From contig NZ_SPQP01000002.1 of NCBI RefSeq assembly GCF_004571075.1, positions 112,168-176,167 of the forward strand: a stretch of DNA of 64,000 nt, in the 5' to 3' direction. The notes under the pieces are model-generated. The model saw only the letters and a program-made list of their open reading frames with translations, was not told the DNA's origin and did no database searches. Both the position numbers and the translations under genes were made by a program. This stretch comes from Blastococcus sp. TF02A-35. GTDB taxonomy: Bacteria > Actinomycetota > Actinomycetes > Mycobacteriales > Geodermatophilaceae. Below are positions 53,838-64,000 of this stretch, in pieces (position 1 is the first letter of the stretch; each line of letters starts with the position of its first letter).

Positions 53838-55589
53838 ATGACCGGCACGGAGCTGTCACCGGAACGGCGTCGGGCGGACCGCGCCCGCCTGGAGGACGAG
53901 GTCGTCGACGTCCTCGTGATCGGGGGCGGGGTCACCGGGGCCGGCGCGGCCCTGGACGCGGCCAGCCGCGGGCTGAAGGTCGGGCTGATCGAGGCGCGCG
54001 ACTGGGCGGCCGGCACCTCCAGCCGGTCGAGCAAGCTGATCCACGGCGGGCTGCGCTACCTCGAGCAGATGGCCTTCCCGCTGGTGCACGAGGCGCTCAA
54101 GGAGCGCGCGCGGCTGATCCGCACGATCGCCCCGCACCTGGTCCGGCCGCTGCCGTTCCTGCTGCCGCTGACCGCCCCGGTGTGGCAGCGGGCGTACTAC
54201 GGCGCCGGCGTCGCGCTCTACGACGTGCTGGGCGCCGCCTTCGCCCGCGACCGCGCGATCCCGCGCCACCGCCACCTGTCCCGCCGGGCCACCCTCGAGA
54301 CCTTCCCCGCCCTGCGGCGTGACGCCGTGCGCGGCGCGATCCGCTACTACGACGCCCAGGTGGACGACGCCCGCCACACCCTCGCCGTGGTGCGCACCGC
54401 CGCCGGGTACGGGGCCGCGGCGCTCTCCAGCGCGCGCGTCGTCGGCCTGCTGCGGGAGAGCGACGCACCCGACGCGGCCGTGGTCGGCGTGCACGTCGCC
54501 GACCTGACCGACGGCTCCACCTTCACCGTCCGCGCCCGCAGCGTGATCGCGGCGACCGGGGTGTGGAGCGACGACATCGGCCGGATGCTCGGCTCCGCGG
54601 CGCCCAGCCTCAAGGTCCGGGCCTCCAAGGGCGTCCACCTGCTCGTGCCCGGCTCGGCGATCGACGGCGGCGACGTCGGCCCGCACGGGCTGATCCTGCG
54701 GACGCCCACCAGCGTGCTGTTCGTGATCCCGTGGGGCGGCCAGTGGATCGTCGGCACCACCGACACCCCGTGGACGCTGGACCGCGACCACCCCGCCGCC
54801 AGCAGCGCCGACATCGACTACCTGCTCGGCCAGGTCAACCGGGTGCTGACCCGGCCGCTGACCGCCGACGACATCGTCGGCGTCTACGCGGGCCTGCGGC
54901 CGCTGCTGGCCGGCGAGTCCGACGACACCAGCCGGCTCTCCCGCGAGCACGCCGTCGTCACGCCGGTGCCGGGCCTGGTCCTGGTGGCCGGCGGCAAGTA
55001 CACGACCTACCGGGTCATGGCGGCCGACGCCGTCGACGCCGCCGCCGAGCGGCTGCCCGGTGTGCCGCCGTCGCGCACCGCCGAGCTGCCGCTGGTCGGC
55101 GCCCGCGGATGGGGCGAGGTGCGTGACCGGGCGGCGGAGCTGGCCGCCGGGTACGGCGTGCCGGAGGCGGCCGTCGAGCGGCTGCTGCGCCGGCACGGTG
55201 ACCAGGTGACCGCGGTCCTGGACCTGGTGCGGGAGGACCCCGCGCTCGGCCGGTCGCTGCCCGGCGCCCCGGAGCACCTCGCCGCCGAGGTCGTCCACGC
55301 GACGCGGGCCGAGGGGGCGCTTCACCTGGACGACGTCCTGACCCGCCGGACGCGCATCTCGATCGAGACCCCGCACCGAGGGGTCGAGTCGGCCGCGGAG
55401 GTCGCTCGGCTCATGGCGACCGTGCACGGCTGGCAGGACGACTTCCTCGCCGAGGAGATCGCCCACTACGAGGCGCGGGTGGCCGCGGAGCGCGAGTCGC
55501 AGCGGATGCCCGACGACCGCACCGCGGACGCCGCGCGCCTGGGCGCGCCCGACGTGCGCAAGGCGGTGCAGGGCACCCCCTCCGGGTGA
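53838..55589 (+). CDS. glpD: Glycerol-3-phosphate dehydrogenase (FAD-dependent)
   Basis: 583-residue GlpD, oxidising glycerol-3-phosphate to dihydroxyacetone phosphate at the membrane with transfer of electrons to quinone. FAD motif DVLVIGGGVTGAGAALDAAS, then SSRSSKLIHGGLRYLEQMAF, IATGVWSDDIG-like AATGVWSDDIGRMLG, RASKGVHLLVPG, IVGTTDTPW and VYAGLRPLLAGE are GlpD signatures. The C-terminal helical domain is present. ATG 53838 follows GGGGGAC at good spacing; GTG 53829 is an alternative that adds three residues. Confidence 0.94.
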   Translation: MTGTELSPERRRADRARLEDEVVDVLVIGGGVTGAGAALDAASRGLKVGLIEARDWAAGTSSRSSKLIHGGLRYLEQMAFPLVHEALKERARLIRTIAPHLVRPLPFLLPLTAPVWQRAYYGAGVALYDVLGAAFARDRAIPRHRHLSRRATLETFPALRRDAVRGAIRYYDAQVDDARHTLAVVRTAAGYGAAALSSARVVGLLRESDAPDAAVVGVHVADLTDGSTFTVRARSVIAATGVWSDDIGRMLGSAAPSLKVRASKGVHLLVPGSAIDGGDVGPHGLILRTPTSVLFVIPWGGQWIVGTTDTPWTLDRDHPAASSADIDYLLGQVNRVLTRPLTADDIVGVYAGLRPLLAGESDDTSRLSREHAVVTPVPGLVLVAGGKYTTYRVMAADAVDAAAERLPGVPPSRTAELPLVGARGWGEVRDRAAELAAGYGVPEAAVERLLRRHGDQVTAVLDLVREDPALGRSLPGAPEHLAAEVVHATRAEGALHLDDVLTRRTRISIETPHRGVESAAEVARLMATVHGWQDDFLAEEIAHYEARVAAERESQRMPDDRTADAARLGAPDVRKAVQGTPSG

Positions 55590-55641
55590 CCTGCCGCGCA
55601 CCGCGCGGCGACGACGGTTCCGGAGCGGTGGGGCGCGCACG

Positions 55642-55647
55642 TAACCT
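55642..55647 (+). promoter_or_regulatory. Candidate -10 box (TAACCT) for manA
   Basis: TAACCT ends nine bases before the manA ATG; no ribosome-binding site between. Confidence 0.4.
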
Positions 55648-55656
55648 GCGCTCACC

Positions 55657-56832
55657 ATGTGGCAGCTGAGCAACGGTGTGCGGTTCTACCCCTGGGGGAG
55701 CCGGACCGTGATCCCCGAGCTCCTGGGGGAGCCCGTGCCCGCGGAGCGCCCGCACGCCGAGCTGTGGGTGGGTGCGCACCCGGACGAGCCGAGCGTGCTG
55801 TCCGACGGCCGGCCGCTGGACAAGGCGATCGCCGAGGAGCCCGAGGCGCTGCTCGGCCGCCCGGTGGTGGAGCGCTTCGGCGCCCGCCTGCCGTTCCTGA
55901 TGAAGGTGCTCGCGGCCGAGGCCCCGCTCTCCCTGCAGGCGCACCCGACGACCGAGCAGGCCCAGGTGGGCTTCGCGGCCGAGGAGGCCGCCGGGATCCC
56001 GCACGACGACCCCACGCGGACGTTCAAGGACCCGTTCCACAAGCCGGAGCTGCTGCTCGCGCTGACCACCTTCGAGGCGCTGTGCGGGTTCCGGCCGGTG
56101 GAGGAGTCGCTGCACTGCCTGGCCAAGCTGCAGGTGCCCGAGCTCAAGCCGACGATCGCCGCGCTGGCGCGGGGCGGGCTGCGGGCGGCGATCCCGCAGC
56201 TGCTGGCCCTGAACGGGGAGCGCCGCACCGAGCTGGTGTCGGCGGTCGCCACCGCCGCGGCCCGCTTCGTCGCCGCGCACGACCCCGAGTTCATCAACAC
56301 CTACCGCTGGGCGGCGACGCTGGCGGAGACCTACCCGGGCGACCCGGGCGTGGTCATCTCGCTGATGTGCAACCACCTGAAGCTGGCGCCCGGGGAGGCG
56401 GTGTTCCTCCCGGCGGGGAACCTGCACGCCTACCTGTCCGGCGCCGGCGTCGAGGTGATGGCCAGCTCGGACAACGTGCTGCGCGGCGGCCTGACCGCCA
56501 AGCACGTCGACCTGGCCGCGCTCATCGAGGTGCTCGACTTCAGCGACGGCCGCATCCCGGTCATCCACCCGGTGCTCGGGCCCGGCGGCCTGCGCTACCC
56601 GGTGCCGGTCGCCGACTTCGACCTCACGCGGGTGCACCTGGACGAGCAGTCCGGCGTCCTCACCACCCGCGGGCCGCAGCTGCTGCTGTGCACCGAGGGC
56701 AGCGCCGTCCTCGCCTCCGCCGACGGCGAGCTGACCCTGGAGAAGGGCCGGGCCGCGTTCGTCCCGGCGGGCGCCCCGGTGAGCGCCCGCGGCCCGGCGG
56801 TCCTCTACCGCGCGACCACCAACGTCGTCTGA
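55657..56832 (+). CDS. manA: Mannose-6-phosphate isomerase, class I
   Basis: 391-residue cupin enzyme interconverting fructose-6-phosphate and mannose-6-phosphate. Zinc-site motifs are in place: LQAHPTTEQAQ (Gln, His), FHKPELLLAL (Glu) and PAGNLHAYLSGAGVEVM (His). N-terminal YPWGSRTVIPELLG and AELWVGAHPDEPS are type I signatures. This starts the mannose branch that continues through ManB and ManC. Corresponds to Rv3255c. Confidence 0.95.
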   Translation: MWQLSNGVRFYPWGSRTVIPELLGEPVPAERPHAELWVGAHPDEPSVLSDGRPLDKAIAEEPEALLGRPVVERFGARLPFLMKVLAAEAPLSLQAHPTTEQAQVGFAAEEAAGIPHDDPTRTFKDPFHKPELLLALTTFEALCGFRPVEESLHCLAKLQVPELKPTIAALARGGLRAAIPQLLALNGERRTELVSAVATAAARFVAAHDPEFINTYRWAATLAETYPGDPGVVISLMCNHLKLAPGEAVFLPAGNLHAYLSGAGVEVMASSDNVLRGGLTAKHVDLAALIEVLDFSDGRIPVIHPVLGPGGLRYPVPVADFDLTRVHLDEQSGVLTTRGPQLLLCTEGSAVLASADGELTLEKGRAAFVPAGAPVSARGPAVLYRATTNVV

Positions 56833-56882
56833 GACCTCCTCCGCGCCCGGCGTTGCACCGCCGGACCGCCGCGTCCCCGGCC

Positions 56883-56888
56883 TAGCGT
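56883..56888 (+). promoter_or_regulatory. Candidate -10 box (TAGCGT) for the HNH lipoprotein gene
   Basis: TAGCGT ends six bases before the GTG at 56895, consistent with leaderless transcription. Confidence 0.4.
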
Positions 56889-56894
56889 CGGGCG

Positions 56895-57800
56895 GTGCGC
56901 AGTCCTGAGCGGTGGGGGAGCCCGGTGGGTGTCCGCCCCGGGCCCCGGCCCCGCCGGCTCGCCGGCGCCGTCCTCGCCCTCGGCCTCCTGGCCGGGCTGG
57001 CCGGCTGCGACCCGGTGGACCTGGCCGAGACCGGCGACCGCGCCGCGGCTCCCGAGCCGGTGGCCGGCTCCGCCCTGGCCGCGCTGGACGCGCTCGAGGT
57101 CAAGGGACGCGCGCCCCGCACCGGGTACGAGCGGGAGAACTTCGGCGACGGCTGGGTGGACACCGACCGCAACGGCTGCGACACCCGCAACGACGTCCTG
57201 GCCCGCGACCTCACCGGCGAGACGTTCCGGCCGGGGACCCGCGACTGCGTGGTGGCGACGGGGACGCTGGCCGACCCCTACTCCGGCTCGACGATCGAGT
57301 TCCGCCGCGGCGAGGGCACGAGCGAGGCGGTGCAGATCGACCACGTGGTGGCGCTCTCGGACGCCTGGCAGAAGGGTGCCCAGGGCTGGGACACCGACCG
57401 GCGGGTCGCCTTCGCCAACGACCCGCTCAACCTGCTGGCGGCCGACGGGCCGCTCAACATGCAGAAGGGGGACGGCGACGCCGCGACGTGGCTGCCGCCG
57501 AACACCGCCTTCCGGTGCGCCTACGTCGCGCGGCAGGTGGCGGTGAAGGCCACCTACGGGCTGTGGGTGACCCAGGCGGAGCGGGACGCGATGGCGGGCG
57601 TGCTCGCGGGCTGCCCGGACGAGCCGCTGCCCGACGGCGGCGCCACCGCCCCGGCCGCGGCCACCCCGACCGCGCCGGACGCGCTGGTCTACCCGGACTG
57701 CGCCGCCGTCCGGGCCGCCGGTGCGGCACCCATCCACCGCGGCGAGCCGGGCTTCTCCGACGCGTTCGACGGCGACGGCGACGGCGTCGGCTGCGAGTGA
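56895..57800 (+). CDS. Secreted lipoprotein with DUF1524/HNH nuclease-like domain and Excalibur motif
   Basis: 301-residue exported protein. A basic N-terminus and the signal [17 protein letters not shown] predict lipidation at Cys around residue 39. The central domain (residues 70-220) is the HNH-like DUF1524 family of secreted actinobacterial nucleases: [37 protein letters not shown] and [12 protein letters not shown]. The His in DHVV and the Asn/His residues downstream form the metal site. The last 35 residues are an Excalibur calcium-binding motif ([15 protein letters not shown], then [13 protein letters not shown]). Predicted extracellular nuclease; activity is inferred. GTG 56925 is an alternative start. 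Confidence 0.87.
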   Translation: MRSPERWGSPVGVRPGPRPRRLAGAVLALGLLAGLAGCDPVDLAETGDRAAAPEPVAGSALAALDALEVKGRAPRTGYERENFGDGWVDTDRNGCDTRNDVLARDLTGETFRPGTRDCVVATGTLADPYSGSTIEFRRGEGTSEAVQIDHVVALSDAWQKGAQGWDTDRRVAFANDPLNLLAADGPLNMQKGDGDAATWLPPNTAFRCAYVARQVAVKATYGLWVTQAERDAMAGVLAGCPDEPLPDGGATAPAAATPTAPDALVYPDCAAVRAAGAAPIHRGEPGFSDAFDGDGDGVGCE

Positions 57801-57906
57801 CAGGAGGGGTGGTGCGGGCTTCAGCAGCGCGCCGCCCGTGCCGATGCAGAGGGCGCACCACCGGACGGAACGAGCCGGGAGGGACGACCTCACCGGGCCG
57901 CGCGGC

Positions 57907-57912
57907 TATCCT
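57907..57912 (+). promoter_or_regulatory. Candidate -10 box (TATCCT) for sahH
   Basis: TATCCT would give a leader of about 95 bases before ATG 58015. The leader can form small stems (GCCGA/TCGGC and GCGCCC/GGGCGC), but I do not recognise a known SAH or SAM riboswitch. Confidence 0.4.
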
Positions 57913-58014
57913 GGACGCCGGCACGAGCCCCGCCGAAGCCTCGGCATGCTCGCTCTCTCAGACGACCCCGTAGCGCCCGCCTGCAGACGGCCAGGGCGCG
58001 GACACTGGAGCGAC

Positions 58015-59499
<1,485 letters not shown>

Positions 59500-59504
59500 C
59501 AGGA

Positions 59505-59555
59505 CCCGCCTGCCCCCCGGCCTTCGCGAGCTCAGGCCGGGTCCCTGCAGGCGGG
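59505..59555 (+). terminator. Nested hairpin after sahH
   Basis: Outer CCCGCCTG/CAGGCGGG and inner CCGGCCT/AGGCCGG stems, six bases after the stop. Confidence 0.65.
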
Positions 59556-59580
59556 CCGTTCCAGCACGTCACCGCAGCGG

Positions 59581-59616
59581 GGAAAGCGGCTCACCCGGAC
59601 GGGTGGGCCGCTTTCC
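59581..59616 (+). terminator. Strong hairpin terminator before mtrA
   Basis: GGAAAGCGGC pairs with GCCGCTTTCC and CACCC with GGGTG, with a four-base loop GGAC; the downstream arm ends CTTTCC and is followed by TTG. This is a near-classical terminator separating sahH from mtrA. Confidence 0.8.
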
Positions 59617-59629
59617 TTGCCTCACAGCG

Positions 59630-59635
59630 CAGAAT
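59630..59635 (+). promoter_or_regulatory. Candidate -10 box (CAGAAT) for mtrA, leaderless type
   Basis: CAGAAT ends seven bases before GTG 59643. It follows directly after the strong terminator, so mtrA needs its own promoter here. Confidence 0.4.
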
Positions 59636-59642
59636 GGTCGCC

Positions 59643-60350
<708 letters not shown>

Positions 60351-60381
60351 GTCGGCCCGCCGTTCCCGGCCCGGCGTCACC

Positions 60382-60387
60382 GACAAT
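60382..60387 (+). promoter_or_regulatory. Candidate -10 box (GACAAT) for mtrB
   Basis: GACAAT ends six bases before the mtrB GTG in the 43-base gap after mtrA, suggesting mtrB-lpqB may also be transcribed separately from mtrA. Confidence 0.3.
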
Positions 60388-60393
60388 GGAGCG

Positions 60394-62111
<1,718 letters not shown>

Positions 62112-62115
<4 letters not shown>

Positions 62116-63842
62116 CCCGCACCCGCGGCCTGGCCGTCGCCCTGCTCGCCGCGGCGCTGCCGCTGGCGTCGTGCTCCACGGTCCCGACCAGCTCGCCCAC
62201 CGTCGCGATCCCGCAGGCGCCGGCGCGCCCGGTCGAGGCGGCCGGCATCGAGCCGCTGCCGCCGGCGCCCGGTGCCAGCGCCGAGGAGGTCGTGCGCACG
62301 TTCATCGACGCCTCGGCCAGCACCGTCCGCAGCCACCCCGTGGCCCGGCTGCACCTGGCCCCCGCGGCCGCGGAGAAGTGGCTGGACGAGACCGGCATCA
62401 GCGTCATCGGCACCGACTACGCGGTCATCACCACCGACGCGGGGACGGTGTCCATCACCGCCAACCTCATCGGCACGGTGGACCCCCGCGGCGTCTTCAC
62501 CGTCGCCGGCCGGGGCGTCTTCACCCGCGAGTTCCGGCTCGAGCAGGTCGACGGCGAGTGGCGCATCACCGACCCGCCGGACGGGCTGATCATGCTCGAG
62601 CCGGACTTCGAGCGGCTCTACGACGAGCTGCAGGCCTACTTCGTGGACCCGACGGCATCCCGGGTGGTCCCGGACCCGCGCTACCTCATGATCGGCGAGA
62701 CCCAGCCGACCGCCCTGGTCGAGCGCCTGCTCGGCGGCCCGTCGTCCTCGCTCGCGGCCGGCGTGGCCAACCCGCTCAGCGGCGTGCAGCTGCGCCGGTC
62801 GGTGTCGGTGGAGAACCAGACGGCGACCGTGGAGCTGACCGGCCTGCCCGCCGACTCGCCCGTCCTCGGCCAGGTCTGCGCCCAGCTGGTCTGGACCCTG
62901 CAGCAGTCCGGTGGACCGCGCATCACCGAGGTGGTCGTCGTCCTGGACGGGGAGCCGGTCGCGCTCGAGGACGTGCCCGAGCGGCAGACCGTCGAGGACT
63001 GGGCCTCGTTCGACCCGGACGCGGCGCCCGCCGACGGCGTGGGCCACTACCTGGACGGCGGAGCGCTGCGCACGGCCGCGGAGGGCCAGCCCGCTCCCGG
63101 ACCGGCGGGGCAGGGTGCCTACGGCCTCACCAGCGCCGCCGTGTCCGCGGAGCCCGGCAGCGGCCGGCTGTCGTTCCTCGCCGGCGTCCGGCCGGAGGGG
63201 AGCGGTGCCACGCTGCTCGCCGGCCCGTACGACGGCGAGCTGGCACCGGTGCTCGGCGGCGCCTCGCTGAGCGCGCCGACGGTCTCGGGGACCCGCGCGG
63301 AGGCCTGGGTCGTCCGCGACGGCTCGACCGTGGTCCGGGTCCCCGCCGGGGCCCCGCCCCAGCCGGTCACCGCGCCCACCCTCGCCGGCCTCGGGCGCAC
63401 CGACGTGCTGCAGCTGTCACCGGACGGCGTGCGCGCGGCGGTCGTCGTCGACGGGCCCGAGGGGCGGCGGCTCTACGTGGGCACGGTCGTCCGGTCGCCG
63501 GAGGACGGCTCCGTGGTGCTGCGCGACCTCCGGGAGGCCGCGCCGACCCTCGCCCAGGTCATCGACGTCGGCTGGCGGGACAGCAGCAGCCTGATGGTGC
63601 TGGCTGGAGACGAGAGCGAGGACCGCATCGTCCCCTACGCCGTGGGTGTGGACGGGTGGGGCCTCACCCGCATGACCACGTCCGGGCTGCCGAGCCAGCC
63701 CACGTCGCTGGCCGTCGCGCCCGGCCGGCCGCCCCTGGTGAGCGCCGGCAACACCGTGTGGCGGCTCACCGGCGGCACGTGGGTCACGCTCGTCCGGGGT
63801 GCCGAGCCGCTGGCCGGCGGCGCCCCGTTCTACCCGCTCTGA
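62112..63842 (+). CDS. lpqB: Lipoprotein LpqB
   Basis: 576-residue lipoprotein that interacts with MtrB and modulates MtrAB signalling in actinobacteria. Signal peptide LAVALLAAALPLASC with lipobox Cys around residue 21. The GerMN-like domain spans about residues 45-300 (EEVVRTFIDASASTVRSHPV, ATVELTGLPADSPVLGQVCA), followed by a beta-propeller-like C-terminal half (LQLSPDGVRAAVVVDGPEG). The GTG overlaps the mtrB stop. Ends MtrAB-LpqB as in all related actinobacteria. The last 13 bases overlap a convergent gene. Confidence 0.93.
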
Positions 63843-64000
63843 GCCGGGGCGCGTCCACAGGCACCGCGTTCGCCGAGCAGGGACTGCGCCTCCGGCACCG
63901 TCAGCAGGGCGTCGAGCACCGCCATGCCCTCGCGCCGGTCGGCCCGGACCGAGACCCCGCGCTCGCGCAGGGCAGCGGCGAGCCGGTGTGCCTCGTCGCG
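63830..64000 (-). CDS. Partial gene, unknown product (C-terminal end only)
   Basis: 57 codons of an open frame on the minus strand running in from the right edge and ending at TAG inside the lpqB 3' end. The partial protein contains LAAALRERGVSVRADRREGM and ALLTVPEAQSLLGERG. Codon use is strongly GC at third positions, supporting a real gene. I do not recognise it. In M. tuberculosis the next genes past lpqB run in the lpqB direction, so a convergent gene here is a difference from that map. Confidence 0.5.
   Translation of the reverse strand, partial: RDEAHRLAAALRERGVSVRADRREGMAVLDALLTVPEAQSLLGERGACGRAPAQSG

Noticed and set aside
57913..58014. Known SAH or SAM riboswitch upstream of sahH
   Set aside because: Conserved core sequences of those classes are not found.
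57946..58014. Earlier in-frame ATG for sahH at 57946
   Set aside because: The added 23 residues have no family similarity, and GGAG is correctly spaced before ATG 58015.

Overview
The window is a high-GC chromosomal segment from an actinobacterium. Gene content and style (WhiB, MtrA-MtrB-LpqB, F420 genes, frequent GTG starts, GTGA/ATGA stop-start overlaps, TANNNT boxes 6-9 bases before start codons) suggest a Geodermatophilaceae-like organism such as Blastococcus, Geodermatophilus or Modestobacter. That family assignment is inference. From memory of the Mycobacterium tuberculosis map, the backbone is collinear, in inverted orientation, with Rv3282 (maf) back to Rv3244c (lpqB). The shared genes are maf, accE, accD5, birA, a PH-domain protein, purK, purE, acyl-CoA dehydrogenase, the TIGR03089 and LCP genes, wbbL, GDP-mannose pyrophosphorylase, fbiB, fbiA, whiB2, Rv3259-like and DUF3499 genes, phosphomannomutase, a TobH-like gene, manA, sahH, mtrA, mtrB and lpqB. 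I see no tRNA, rRNA, CRISPR array, transposase or phage gene.

Layout. 1-2453 (minus): maf, accE and accD5. 2738-5815 (plus): the three-gene decaprenylphosphoryl-arabinose route (UbiA-type phosphoribosyltransferase, DprE1, DprE2). 5838-15367: birA, a PH-domain protein, sbcD-sbcC, a methyltransferase, purK-purE and an acyl-CoA dehydrogenase. 15460-19743: a LicD-like/methyltransferase fusion, a coiled-coil protein and a large polytopic membrane protein. 19757-22954 (minus): LCP ligase, TIGR03089 and DUF1028. 23320-29974: two very large LGFP-repeat exoproteins with a small lipoprotein between them. 30167-38247: a flippase, a GT2, the Wzm/Wzt exporter, GlfT1, and convergent GlfT2 and UDP-galactopyranose mutase. 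38406-46492: WbbL, GDP-mannose pyrophosphorylase, GT2-DUF2304, an SDR, a DNA glycosylase, RmlA and the F420 genes. 46724-57800: whiB2, conserved hypotheticals, mannose metabolism, DUF808, glpD, manA and a secreted HNH-like lipoprotein. 58015-63842: sahH, then mtrA-mtrB-lpqB.

How the genes fit together. About half of the window can be read as one cell-wall glycopolymer programme. RmlA supplies dTDP-glucose for rhamnose. WbbL makes the rhamnose linker on a lipid carrier. Glf, GlfT1 and GlfT2 make a galactofuranan. Wzm/Wzt export it. UbiA/DprE1/DprE2 make the arabinose donor. The LCP protein is a candidate ligase to peptidoglycan. The LGFP-repeat proteins (one with a peptidoglycan-amidase domain) are candidate binders or remodellers of the finished wall. 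ManA, ManB and the GDP-mannose pyrophosphorylase feed mannosylation. In mycobacteria the galactan/arabinan genes lie elsewhere (Rv3779-Rv3808 region), so finding them interleaved here with the Rv3244c-Rv3282 backbone is notable.

The least understood parts are the LicD-methyltransferase fusion and its stand-alone methyltransferase relative, the LGFP-lipoprotein-LGFP operon, and an 18-base dyad TGTGAC-N6-GTCAC(A/G) found in three separate intergenic regions.
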